Below, in pieces: positions 44,335 through 55,550 of a stretch of 64,000 nt of DNA. The DNA comes from Cryptomeria japonica (Eukaryota > Streptophyta > Pinopsida > Cupressales > Cupressaceae): the NCBI RefSeq assembly GCF_030272615.1, contig NC_081412.1:21491932-21555931 (forward strand). The letters run 5' to 3'. The notes beneath the pieces were generated by a model. That model did not search any database. It saw only the letters and a list, made by a program, of their open reading frames with translations, and had not been told where the DNA came from. Each line of letters begins with the position of its first letter. The stretch's first letter is position 1. Position numbers and translations under genes: made by a program.

Positions 44335-46143
44335 CATTAATGGCTATTATGTTGCTCATCATTATGTGACATTGGTAGCTCATTTACTGGGGGCTCATTG
44401 TCATTCATGATGGTACAATTTCAAGTGCAATCATATTTTTGAAGCAACATAATAGCCTAATTTTCTATGTTATCTCTTGTTCCTATGGGGACAAGAGTGA
44501 TTTCATACATCTCTTCTTTTTATGGTTAAAATTTCCCTTTGAGGTAATAGTGTGGAAATATTGATCATCTTTTCTTTAGAATCCTCTTTTTCTAGATATG
44601 GGAGAAGATGTGTATTCTCTTTCTTATCCTACCCACTTCTTGTGAGGAACATTTTACATACACTAATGTCTTGCTTGCATGAACTCATGTGAGTATGTAG
44701 TACATTTTGCTTATGTCTAAATCTCTCCCTAGAAGATTGTGTAAGTCCTTCTCATTGTCCTTATCCTTGGGAGGCAATGATCTTTCCTTATTTTTATCTA
44801 AGGATCCACTTTTTCCTATTTCGTGGATGGTGTGAACTTTATTACTTGATGTTATTCCTTGTATGCATTTGTTGTTGTTTGTTCAAGGATTCTCTCTTAC
44901 AAGAGGTATAAGTCCTTGATTACAACCTCTTTTGCACTTGGTAAAATACATCCATAATGAATTCACTCTCCCAATTGGGTTAAAAAGAGCGTCATCCTTC
45001 ATTAAGAATCACTTTCACCTCGCAAAAGAAGGAAGTATTGCATTCTTATTCTCTTCTTTTTCTTATTCTAGAAGATGTTATATTTGTCTAAGACAATTCC
45101 TCTCAGGGATAGGTGTCTTTTGTACAAAGATCTCTTCTCCTCTAAGGATCTCCTTTACACATACTACAAGATATCCCTTTTCAACTATCTTATCCTTTCT
45201 TAAAGAGTGAAAAACTCTCTTGCTTGGATCTATGACATTGTTGCATTCTTGGGGTATCTTCTTTTGTGATGAAGGTAGGTATCCTTGTTCTACTTTACTT
45301 ATGACATAAACATTACACTTTTTGAGCAATGGGTCATTCTCGGAACTAGAGCACAGACTCTTAGAGCGAGATGTCACGCTTTTGTACTATACATATACAG
45401 GTTGTAGCATACTCGGGCATAGACTCCTATGAGGTGCTTCTAACCTCCCTTACACACACATGCACGAGGTTGAGTGGAACTAGCGGCATAAGGCTAGACT
45501 TTCTCACTCTCCTCCCTTACATGGATCACCTAGACAGACTCTAGGGGCTAGTTTTCCATGTCCTTTTCCCATGGATCACCTAGACAGGATCTAGGGGCGA
45601 GAATTCCATGTTTTCTCTCTCACTATTCTTCTCATGGATCACCAATGTGTGTATTCATGCTTTTTTCCTTTCTTTTCTTCTCTTTGCATTTTGATTCCAT
45701 TTACATCCTTCATCTTGTGTTAGAGAACTCTCAAATCCTCACACTCTTTGTTGTGTTGGAATTGAGATTTAGTCCTCTTTCTTACCAAATGATTCTCCAT
45801 TAGTTTTTTGATCCCATATCAAATCTTCTTGTGAGCATTTGTCATCAATATTCTTTAACAATTCGAAGTGGTAAACATGATACCCTGTTTCAACTCACTA
45901 AAATTAGCAAGCCGAAACAGGGGGGGGGGCATATAGCTACCCTTGAATTTTCATCACCTTCCTTAGTAAGAATTAGGTGATTTTGTGATCTAACGTGTGT
46001 TTTGTAGGGTGCGGTTCCTAACTGTGTACTACAGATACCGCTGGGGGCTTCGTTCCATAGACTTATGGATATATCCTTTTTCAAATAATGTTTACTTTTC
46101 TGTACTTTAGCTTGCATATGCACATAGTACTCATATGACCGCT
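44335..46143 (+). other. 3' untranslated part of the rearranged element
   Basis: T-rich sequence with no supported ORF. There is a repeated 'catggatcacctagacag' motif at about 45520-45590 ('catggatcac' again at about 45634), and a run of nine G at about 45920. It ends at the purine tract. Confidence 0.6.
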
Positions 46144-46158
46144 AAAGTGGGGGCTAAA
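46144..46158 (+). other. Polypurine tract before the plus-strand LTR
   Basis: AAAGTGGGGGCTAAA lies immediately left of the LTR start TGAAGCATCG, so this LTR is in 3' position relative to the ORF on its left. Confidence 0.8.
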
Positions 46159-46524
46159 TGAAGCATCGTAAATTGTACGCACTTGCTAGGGTGGTACAAT
46201 TTCACACCTAGTTTAGCACCCGCCTTGGCGCATTTTGCATTTTGCATTGCATTTCCCCTTTAGTACTTAATTAATTAAATTAATTAGGTCTAAGGTCCTA
46301 TTTCATCATCTTCCACATCATAAAGTAGGGCCCTTTCATTAAAGTGTGCCCCTTTCGTTTTATTCTTCCAATACATCATTTAATCTAAAACCCTAATTAG
46401 GTCCTATTTTGAACTTGGGGGCTTGATTTCGGGGGTCAAAACATCTCGAAATCACCTGTAACTTTGGGATTCGCTCTAAAATCATCATATCCGATGGCCC
46501 TGAAAATTTGGTGAAAAGTTGTCG

Positions 46525-46554
46525 GGACCATGGCGCCCGGAGTGCACAAGGTCC
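46525..46554 (+). promoter_or_regulatory. 30-bp near-palindrome upstream of TATA (variant form)
   Basis: GGACCATGGCGCCC at one end and GGTCC at the other. It lies 125 bp upstream of TATATAAG at 46679. The mirror copy is at 49554-49583. Confidence 0.7.
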
Positions 46555-46678
46555 CGAACATTTTCCCCGAAATTTTAGGAGTGCAATCCAATCATAAAAT
46601 AAAGCTTAACCCTAAGAAATTGGTGGGAGATTCAATCTCTAGGTCGGCCAAAAGTTGAAATTAAGACCTAGGGTTTCA

Positions 46679-46686
46679 TATATAAG
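46679..46686 (+). promoter_or_regulatory. TATA box, first promoter of the chimeric LTR
   Basis: TATATAAG in 'ttcatatataagagc', a good plant TATA context. Confidence 0.75.
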
Positions 46687-47316
46687 AGCTCTCTTTCTTC
46701 ATTTGAAAGGATCCGAATTTGGGTTTCAGGGACCTTCTATGCAGCGAAAGAGCAGATCTTTGAAGACTTCAACAACATTCAACATCCATCCATCAAGCAT
46801 TCATCAATTTCATTCATCCATTTAGGGCTTTGAAGACATTGAAGAGCAATAGGGGATCACCGACTGAAGATTGGCTTGTACCCCTCCCTTGGGGTTGGGT
46901 ATGATTTCATGTTGTTTTTAGGTCTTTGCATAAGCCTCATTATATCCCTTGTATTCATGCTTTAGATCACTTTGCATCTTGATTTGGAGCATTTACATTA
47001 TCATTTACAAGCAATTAGGGTTTACTTTCTAGGTTGCTCTAGTTTGCTTACTTGCATTTTAGGATCTTGCACACACACAAGGTCTACACACACACTACTT
47101 TTACAATACAACTTGGCTATTCGTGGAGGTGGAAATCACCAAAGCGGGAGTTTGACTAAGGCAAAACCCTATATAGCCACCCACAATACCTTTTCAAATA
47201 TAAGTGCAGATTTTGGGATTCAGACGACATCGCAAGTTGCAGATCCAACAGAAGCAGACAGAAACTGAGCTACACACCAAATTTCTGGGCAAAAGACTAG
47301 CGCCATGGTCCCACCA

Positions 47317-47374
47317 GGACCATGGCACCTAGCACCCTGGTCCCTCAGGACCATGGCGCCCAGCGCCCTGGTCC
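47317..47374 (+). promoter_or_regulatory. Tandem pair of 27-bp near-palindromes
   Basis: Two copies, 47317-47343 and 47348-47374, each starting GGACCATGGC and ending CCCTGGTCC. The pair ends 124 bp before the TATA box at 47498. Confidence 0.75.
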
Positions 47375-47497
47375 CTAGCCCTATTTTGGGCCCGGTCTCT
47401 TGTTGGGCATCGGGTCTTCAAGTTTACAATTTGGAAAATAATGTTCCTAGGTCGGCCTAAGGTCGGAAAAATTAGTCTCCTAACCCTAATTGACAAG

Positions 47498-47505
47498 TAT
47501 ATAAA
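47498..47505 (+). promoter_or_regulatory. TATA box, second promoter of the chimeric LTR
   Basis: TATATAAA in 'caagtatataaactac'. The homologous LTR at 3053 has 'aactatataaataaa'. Confidence 0.75.
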
Positions 47506-48363
47506 CTACATTTCCTCTCCCAAAAGAGGGCGAAAAAAACATATGTGTGCAAGAGGCGGAAGTGATAGGCAAACATTCAAACATTCAAGTATTCAAGCAT
47601 TCCTTCAAGCAATTGAGCATTCTAAGTCTCCATTCAAGGCTAGGTGTTGCATTCAAGACAAGGATTCAACCATTGAAGAGGAGACCACCTACAACATACA
47701 ACATACAACATCATTACACCTTCGCATGTAAGAATACAAACATTCTTACAACAAGGTATCAGTACTTGATTACATTACAAACACTTACATTTACAACATT
47801 CTCATTTCTTGGTTAATTCCAAAACCGGGGTTTGACATGAAGGCAAACCCCTAATCCCTAACCCCCCAATCATCCTCTCTTTTCTATGTGTAGGTTGCAG
47901 GTACGCGGCTGTAATTGAAGATCTGGAATCCTTGTGCAGAGACGAACAGATCCCCCTTCGTTTTGCAGATTTTTCGGAGGACCGTGTGCACTCCGGGCGC
48001 CATCGTCCCATCAACTTTCGCTCAAACTTGCAGGACAGCATCGTCTCGACATTTTACTGCTAATTTCAGGTTCGTAGTTTCATCCCGTGTCCCTATCTTC
48101 ATCTACAAGTGAATCTTTATTACTTTTACACACACTCCTAGTTCAATCCTTCTATCTACATTCTTTACAAAAGAGGGTATCCTTGATGTCTCAACCCTTG
48201 AAACTCATTTAGAATTCAGTCTTGCATTGTGTGGGATTGGATCTTGTGGGTTTCACCCCTCTTCTGAATGTAAAGTCTCTCCTAAGTGAAAACCGTCAAC
48301 CCTAGTGACCTCCTTTCTCTCTCCTTGGAGTGGGGGAACACCTAGGGTTCGATTTTCTGATTT

Positions 48364-48385
48364 ACATTTTGGTTCACCAAAATGT
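48364..48385. other. Palindromic primer-binding hinge between head-on LTRs
   Basis: ACATTTTGGT, two bases, then ACCAAAATGT: a perfect 10-bp stem with a 2-nt loop. The LTR on the left ends at 48366 and the LTR on the right (minus strand) ends at 48383. The hinge therefore consists of both LTR tips plus a shared primer site. Confidence 0.8.
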
Positions 48386-48750
48386 GTAGGGGAAAAAGAG
48401 AGACTAGGCTAACATGCCCTAATCCTACCTTTTGACACACATTGTGGAATACGAAAGAGCCTAGAGGTATCACACAATTGGCTACTTCTTTTTGTGGAAG
48501 AGAGAGCCACGGGCTACCTATTAGGGTTTCTATTCCTTTGTTGTAATTGAAAGATAAAATGACGCAAGTTCAATTCCTAACCCCAAAGTGCAAGTATGAA
48601 CTAATAACAAGATTGCAGAATTGAGATTAAACAATGGAAAGCTATAAACACAAGGACAAGACAAGAGTGCAGATGCATACCCGGAGTTAAAATCTGAGTG
48701 AAAATGTTCGGGATGGGGGCACAGGCGCCACTGTCTTGATTCTGATAGAA

Positions 48751-48807
48751 GGACCAGGGCGCCCAGCACCCCTGTCCCAGGGACTAGGGCGCCCCACGCC
48801 CCTGTCC
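48751..48807 (-). promoter_or_regulatory. Tandem pair of 27-bp near-palindromes in U5
   Basis: Copies at 48751-48777 and 48781-48807, GGACCAGGGCGCCC... and GGACTAGGGCGCCC.... I see no good TATA box at the usual distance here. A single equivalent is at 41473-41499. Confidence 0.65.
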
Positions 48808-49420
48808 TGGTCTTTTGCCTAGAAATTTGGTGTGTAGCTCAGTTTCTGTCTGCTTCTGCCAGATCTGCAACTTGCGGCATCGTCCGAATCCCGAAATCTA
48901 CACTTATATCTGAAAAGGTATGGTGGGCGGCTATATAGGGTTTTGCCTTAGTCAAACCCCCGCTTTGGTGATTTCCACCTCCATGAATAGCCAAGTTGTA
49001 TTGTAAAAGTAGTGTGTGTGCAGACCTTGTGTGTGTGCAAGATCCTAAAATGCAAGTAAGCAAACTAGAGCAACCTAGAAAGTAAACCCTAATTGCTTGT
49101 AAATGATAATGTAAATGCTCCAAATCAAGATGCAAAGTGATCTAAAGCATGAATACAAAGGATATAATGAGGCTTATGCAAAGACCTAAAAACAACATGA
49201 AATCATACCCAACCCCAAGGGAGGGGTACAAGCCAATCTTCAGTTGGTGATCCCCTATTGCTCTTCAATGTCTTCAAAGCCCTAAATGGATGAATGAAAT
49301 TGATGAATGCTTGATGGATGGATGTTGAATGTTGTTGAAGTCTTCAAAGATCTGCTCTTTCGCTGCATAGAAGGTCCCTGAAACCCAAATTCGGATCCTT
49401 TCAAATGAAGAAAGAGAGCT

Positions 49421-49428
49421 CTTATATA
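49421..49428 (-). promoter_or_regulatory. TATA box of the minus-strand LTR
   Basis: The minus strand reads TATATAAG, mirror of 46679. The 30-bp near-palindrome begins 126 bp upstream at 49554. Confidence 0.75.
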
Positions 49429-49553
49429 TGAAACCCTAGGTCTTAATTTCAACTTTTGGCCAACCTAGAGATTGAATCTCCTGCCAATTTCTTGGGGTTA
49501 AGCTTGATTTTATGATTGGATTGTGCTCCTAAAATTTTGGGAAAAATGTCCGG

Positions 49554-49583
49554 GACCGTGTGCACTCCGGATGCCATGGTCCC
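49554..49583 (-). promoter_or_regulatory. 30-bp near-palindrome upstream of TATA (minus strand)
   Basis: GGACC...GGTCC mirror of 46525-46554. Confidence 0.7.
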
Positions 49584-49948
49584 GACAACTTTTCACCAAA
49601 TTTTCAGGGCCGTCGGATATGATGATTTTAGAGCGAATCCCGAAGTTACAGGTGATTTCGAGATGTTTTGACCCCCGAAATCAAGCCCCCAAGTTCAAAA
49701 TAGGACCTAATTAGGGTTTTAGATTAAATGATGTATTGGAAGAATAAAATGAAAGGGGCACACTTTAATGAAAGGGCCCAACTTTATGATGTGGAAGATG
49801 ATGAAATAGGACCTTAGACCTAATTAATTTAATTAATTAAGTGCTAAAGGGGAAATGCAATGCAAAATGCAAAATGCGCCAAGGCGGGTGCTAAACTAGG
49901 TGTGAAATTGTACCACCCTAGCAAGTGCGTACAATTTACGATGCTACA

Positions 49949-49953
49949 ACCGC
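49949..49953. repeat. TSD ACCGC of the rearranged element (right)
   Basis: Identical to 41039-41043. The Tat 3' region resumes after it. Confidence 0.88.
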
Positions 49954-50289
49954 CAAAAAACACCTCATATATATCAAAAATCAATGAATGTGTCAATCAT
50001 GGTACAATGATATAAATCCTCTAAGGGTCAAAATATAATGTCACATACATAAGTGCTAGCCCACACTCTCCCTGTCCCCATCACCATCTCCATTGCTAGC
50101 TGCACCTCCTGATGGTCCTGCATCCTCTCCCCTAGGTGGTCCCATAGCCACTGATCCCCACATATGTTGGCTCTATGTCTTGTGCTGGCTCTGTGTCCTA
50201 TGTGATTGCATACTCTCGGTATACGATGCCGCCCTTTAATCTACTGGCACTGCCCCATGGTACAAACCCCTATAATACGCAACCTCCTA

Positions 50290-53151
50290 ACTTAGACTCT
50301 CTGCCCGTCGCTACTAACTAGTCAAATCTGCATATACCTGTACAAACCTGACAGGCTTCAAAAGATGTCGGGCCACATCTCTCTCTCCCCGCAGTCTAAC
50401 TACATTCGCCTCTGCTCTAGTTAGTCGAGCACAGAATGCATCCATCTCCCCATCCATCCTCTCCAACTCTGTGCTCAACTTGTTGATGGCTCCCCCACTC
50501 CTGGGCTCCTCCAAAAGCTGCTATGTCTCCTCCCTCTCCTCCCTCAGAGTTGACACCTTCGCCAGAGCTTCCTATAGGCTCTCTATCAGATCCTCCGCCT
50601 CCCTCCTATGCCTATCCACCTAAGACTGTACGCTAGCTTCCTTGGCCTGCTCCACCGCTAGATCCTCCTCCAAGCTCCCTGTCCTCCCCCTAACCAACCT
50701 CCAAGGCATGTAGCTTGACCTCCAGTATCCTCTATTGGCATTGCACACTCTAATGGTAATTAAGGGTGATTGAAGGTGTTGTCATTGATGGAAACCTTGC
50801 AATCTTATGGCACCAACATCGTCAGACTCTACATTGGCAGATAGTTCACCGACAACAACAATAATGTTTACTTGCACCCTAGCCGACATGATTTTGATTA
50901 TTGTATTTTGTATTTAATTGTAATATCTTTTTGTAAGCCGACATGGCATGTTGTAATAAGACTCATATATAAGTATGAGATCTTGTAGATCATTTTGCGA
51001 TACATGCAAGAGGATAGATATGATGGATATGTAGAGCGAATATTAAGGCAGATTTTGTAGAAGGGTTTATGGTTATTGTATGAGCTTACACCGGTACTGA
51101 ACCTGGCATAGCAGATGTTGTTTTGTAGCAATACACTATATTGTATTTTCATAATCCATTTTGTAAGTCAGTGAGACTTCCTTTTATAATTCAGCAGTGA
51201 GCTCTAGGTAGTTGGCCTTCCTACATGTGCAAGCCCCTCTTTTAAGTAATATCCATTCATTGGCCAGTGAGTGAATATTGTGGGTCACAAATCCCACCAA
51301 GGTTTTTCCCACATCGGGTTTCCTCATTAAAAATCTTGTGATATGGTGTGCTTTCTATGTTGTCTTTACTGTTCTTATTTACTGCACTAATTATTGTTTA
51401 CCAGTACACTGTTTTGGAATGCAAAATACTTAATAAGGTCAAATATTCTGTTAACCGGCTAGATACTGATTCACCCCCCCTCTTAGTATCTTTGGGACTA
51501 TTATCAATCCTAACATTCTCTCCCTCTCCCTGGCTCCATCCCTCGACACCCTATCCTCTGCTGCCACCTATGCATGTACCCATGGTGGTGCCCCCTCATC
51601 CTGTACCTATATATCTGGGATGTCCATGGGATCCCCCCTCTCCTCCCCTCTTTCCCCCTTTGTTGCCATCTGTCCAATTAGTTCGACTGGTGGCTGACCC
51701 TATAGCAGGACCAACTGTCTCCCTCGGTCCTATCCTCTCGTCACTCCTCACTTCATCTGTCGTTGACCTCCCTCTCCACCTCCTGCTGCTCCTCTATCTG
51801 CAGGACCATCATCCTCTCCCCCTATGACCTCATCAATCAACAACTGCAACTCAGCCTCCTTTAGGATACTTGGAATCATGAGTCTCATTGGTAGGTGAAC
51901 CTCCCACCAACATCTGATAGCTCCAATCATACTTGGATCCTCTCCTTCTCCTCTCCGCTCATCCCATATCAAGGTGACTGCACCCTCCTAGCTCATGTGC
52001 ACCTCCAAAGGGCTAATAGCCCGCCCCCATATCTCTACCTCCCTAGTAATCCTCAGATATAGCTGCTCATAACCCACTATATACCACATATCACCAAACT
52101 ACCTCGCTACTCAGTGTGGCACTTAGTACTCAATCAAATACACACTCTTTCTAAACAACCACATCTGTGACTGCACCCAGAGTAGCTGCCAATCTGCCCT
52201 CCATCTCTCACAATTTAAAAATGGCCTCCATGTGAAGATCATGACCTCATCTAAGATCCTCCTCCAAAACCACATCGCTCCAACTCTAGTATAATGGAGA
52301 AGACCCCTGTATCGGTCCACATATGGGAATTGCCGCCATCTATTCTATACCTTCACCGGTCGTGTAACTGCGATATACTCCCATGACCATATGTGTAACA
52401 AAGTCACTCTTGCGGATAGACTTCGGTACTCTCGAGAAAGAACCAAATGCATGTCATGGTACAACTGTCCCAACATCGCCACACCCCACACATACTCCAT
52501 ACAGTCATGGACCATATAGTATACACACCTACTCCATCCTATCGGGAAACCATGTCCATCTAGATCTAGCAGCACTCATCCACTGATCAGTCCACAAATA
52601 AAGAGTACTAAATGTAGAATATGCCTAATCTGCATAGCCTGTCTGAGATGCATCTGTGTCCCGTCCATAGGGAGCCTGTCATACTCAAACACTTGGTGTA
52701 GGTAATACTCTACTCCATCCAACCAATACTTAGAAATAACATTGCAGATGGGGATCTTCAAGATCCTCTAGATGTCCAATTAGGTGATAGAAGCCTCCCC
52801 TATAGGCAGGTGAAAAGTGCACGTCCTATTGCCCCATCTCTCCACTAGTGCAGTCATTATGATAGTATGTGCCCTGATCCTCGACAATCTGTCGATGAAA
52901 CCCAAGACCAATTCTCTCAATATCTCCCTCTCATTTTCCTCTAGCTTCTTGTATAACCTCATGGTGGTCGGTTGATGAGGAGGCAACAGATTGGAAGGAT
53001 AACCTTGAACCAACCAACCTCTAAGGTTGACAAACTCAACCAAATCCCTACTTCCAAAGATCCTTACACAACACCAAGTCAAGGAATGGTTCAATGACAC
53101 TAAACAATACCATGTAAGCCTCAAAGGAGGAATATGTCCCCTTGCAAACAA
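50290..53151 (-). pseudogene. Antisense plant-mobile-domain (PMD/MAIN-like) ORF with coiled-coil tail
   Basis: The minus strand, in several frames with stops, reads the hallmark of the plant mobile domain: 'ALVERWGNRTCTFHLPIGEA', then 'LVLSREYRSLSARV', 'TLLHIWSWEYIAVTRP' (the LLQLWAWERI-type motif) and 'VWFWRR/MWFWRRILDE'. The last parts are Glu/Arg/Leu-rich ('INKLSTELERMDGEMDAF', 'RAEANVVRLRGERDVARHLL') and probably coiled coil. An LTR-like insert at 50754-51514 splits it. It lies downstream of integrase and antisense to the Tat pol. As I recall, Tat elements of other plants carry extra ORFs of this origin in the 3' region, so this is probably the element's own extra ORF rather than a host gene. 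Composition is GC-richer than its surroundings. Confidence 0.7.
50754..51514 (+). repeat. Solo-LTR-like insertion (copia type)
   Basis: 761 bp starting TGGTAATTAAGGG and ending CCTAACA. It carries the block 'gattcaccccccctcttagtatctt', given here in two overlapping parts as 'gattcaccccccct' and 'ccctcttagtatctt', also seen at the 3' end of the copia LTR (36616-36640). 'ggtttttcccacatcgggtt' resembles the copia LTR at 31025. No interior is present and I could not find a convincing TSD, so the ends are provisional. Confidence 0.55.
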
Positions 53152-53159
53152 CTAACACT

Positions 53160-54601
53160 TCTCAAGTCCTGTGTGACTACACACACCCTTGCATACATGA
53201 GTGGGCTACTCCTAGGCTTTAGGGTTTGAAAGGCCCAATTGACCAATTCAATACAATGATCCTTGGAGGGGTGTTCTCACAACACCTTAACACAAATGAA
53301 ACATGATTTCATGGTTTAGACCCACCGAAACATGACTCACTTGCCCACAAACAGAACCGATTGCAATTAGGCCTCCATTTGAAGGAATCGGGTGAAATTT
53401 TTTGACACTCTGAGGATATAGGCAAATAAATTATATTTTTAGATACCCTTTTTGGGGTTTCTCAACTATAACTTAGTTTTCGATACCAGACCAACTTGCA
53501 GATATCCCAACCAATACTGCACTAACAGACCTAATCGGGCTATTAGACCTATTTGATTGAACGTCTTCCACAAACTGGTTTGGTTCTCCTAATTGGTGAC
53601 CATCACTGACCATGAAATTTTATTTAAACCTCCAAAGTACTCTTCTACCACATTCAAACCCCTTTCCAGTGCTCTACCACTCAATTCTCACGCACTGCAC
53701 TCATCAAAACGGTCTGTCACATAGAGATGCCAAACCTAGGGTTAGTTCTCCATCCTCTTCACCTTGTCATTTCCTCTTAATGGCTTTTGGAACTGACATA
53801 TGATATAGTGGCATATCATCTCCTATAATGACAGAGTGTTTAGTTAAGGATTGATATGCCAAAACCCATTATTGTAGTCAAACCCTAGGGGTTTAAGGGT
53901 TTTAGGCTACTCGGTAGAGATTTGCTTGTATAATGGGGAAACAATCACTTCAAGACTTCACACCAAATGCAAAACAAAGGTAAAAAATCTATTTATAGGA
54001 ACTATTCCATGAGAATTATTTCCAATCCACCTTCAGTATGCAATCAACTTAAATTAGACAGTTTTCTGAGTTTCCAACAGTTTTGATGCTTCAATTTCCT
54101 TCTCAAAATAATCAAAATCAACCCAAATTACATCTTTTTATGTTTGGGGTCCTTAAAGGTGTCACCCCAAATGAAAACAACCTCCTCCAACCATTTTTGA
54201 AATTGAACTGACCATAGGAGAATCACGACTTACAAAAAAGTGCAAAATTGTCATGACAACAAATTGACAATATGACAATTTTTGCATTATTCAACCAACT
54301 TAGACTCAAGACTATCATAGTCCCCCAAAATGATAACATTTGATTCTAAAACATAAAAAATGACTCAAATAGACTTGTCGTCACTTGATCTTTCAATTTA
54401 GACCATTGTGACCCTTATTAACTCAATTTACTCTACAAGACCCTAGATGACAATTTGACCCAAACATGGACAAACTTGTCACACTCCTAGGACATTGAAT
54501 TACAAAAAGGACCCATAGGGTCTTATTACATTCCTTCTAGACTAATAAAAAAATATCTTGTCTTTGGCTCATTCCTTCATAGGTAGGTGCTCCTGCACCA
54601 C
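53160..54601 (-). repeat. Old LTR related to the chromovirus LTR
   Basis: It ends 'taggtgctcctgcacca' at 54601, the same terminus as the chromovirus LTRs at 11573 and 18434. It shares 'catggtttagacc' with them at about 53315. Otherwise it is much diverged. I see no internal element sequence, so it is probably a solo LTR. The left border is approximate. Confidence 0.55.
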
Positions 54602-55550
54602 CGACTAGTGCTCACATGATGTGAGTGGCCCTAGACTCTCCTGCACCCAACCAATCATCTTCATTACCCCTCATATTCTATCTTAACCCTATTTAATCTT
54701 ATCAAATTCTATCCTATGACCACCCTAGCTTATTTTTTGGGACATTTGCATGCCCCTTCAACCCCTTTCAATTCCTATTCCCCTTCCCATTTTCCCTCCC
54801 TTTGCTCCCATAGCGCTCGTGCTGATTCAACAACGCACGTGCTAAAACAATGGTGCATGCACCATGCCACAGGAAGAGGCGCTAATCCACAAGCCCCCAC
54901 CCCCTTTGACCCCATTGACCCCTTTGCCCAGACAAACCAGCGTGACCGCATGCGCTGAACGCGTGCGCTCGTGTTGATCCCCCCTATTTGCCCTCTTCCT
55001 CCCATGCGTTGGCGCTAATCGTTAGTGCACATGCTGAACCTGGGGCGAAGGTGTTGAAATGATGATCAATGCCTCCGCCACACTATCCTTTTAGGCCTAA
55101 TAAATTATCTAACCTACTAAAACACAAGGTGGGGCTAGGGTACCTACCAGTGGGCCGTACTCCTCAGGTCTCTGGTGTCATCAGACTCTCTCTGCGTGGT
55201 GCTCGTGGACAAGAATGCACTCCATCTTTCTCCTAGGGATTTGTGCTCTCCATGTTCTCTAAAGGTGTATGTGGCAATGACCTTTCCTTGGGCCCCATGT
55301 GGCTTATATTGGGCCCCCCATAGCCCTCTTTCTTTTTTACCTTCCTCATTTTTCTTCTTCTTTCTTCACTTCTCCATCTTTTTCATTTCTTTCCTCACTT
55401 TTCATTCTTCTTTTTTCGATAATTTTCCTGAAATTTTTTAGAAATTTTGGGTTAAATTCTCGAGGGGGCATACACCACCATGTCTTCACACTAGGGCTTC
55501 TTATCTTTTACCCACCGCCAATTTTTCCATTGTGTAAAAGAGGGGTAAAA
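54602..55550 (+). other. Tat 3' end and polypurine tract
   Basis: No gene. GC-rich words like 'gcgctcgtgctgattc' and 'gcgtgcgctcgtgttgatc' recur at 54810-55040, echoing the leader at about 21900-22260. The purine tract AAAAGAGGGGTAAAA (55536-55550) abuts the LTR. Confidence 0.65.

Larger units (their letters stand above)
46159..48366 (+). repeat. Chimeric plus-strand LTR with two promoters
   Basis: The first part (46159 to about 47300) is the reverse complement of about 48810-49948. The second part (about 47310-48366) instead matches the family-b LTR at 3053-3846. Each part has its own TATA box, at 46679 and 47498, and its own upstream near-palindrome. It ends TTTACA next to a primer site. 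I read it as a recombinant of two LTR types joined at the repeated near-palindrome. Confidence 0.75.
41044..49948 (-). mobile_element. Rearranged non-autonomous LTR element with an inverted interior
   Basis: The outer ends are those of a minus-strand element: the left end is the LTR 3' terminus (minus ...GTACACA), the right end is the LTR 5' terminus (minus TGTAGCATCG...). A single 5-bp TSD ACCGC encloses the whole unit. The interior is inverted: reading on plus, a U5 fragment, a primer site, a protease-containing ORF, a purine tract (46144-46158) and a 2.2-kb LTR all point right. Those meet the minus-strand 5' LTR head-on at a palindromic primer site (48364-48385). No reverse transcriptase or integrase is present, so it must have used proteins of a related autonomous element. 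It entered the 3' region of the Tat element. Confidence 0.8.
48383..49948 (-). repeat. 5' LTR (minus strand) of the rearranged element
   Basis: 1566 bp, minus-strand TGTAGCATCG to CCCCTACACA. The minus TATA box is at 49421-49428 and the near-palindrome at 49554-49583. A pair of 27-bp near-palindromes at 48751-48807 lies in its downstream part. Confidence 0.85.

Noticed and set aside
54716-55005. Short GC-rich ORFs on both strands in the Tat 3' region
   Set aside because: No motif, mutual overlap in opposite directions, and the sequence echoes GC-rich words in the Tat leader, so it is probably untranslated.
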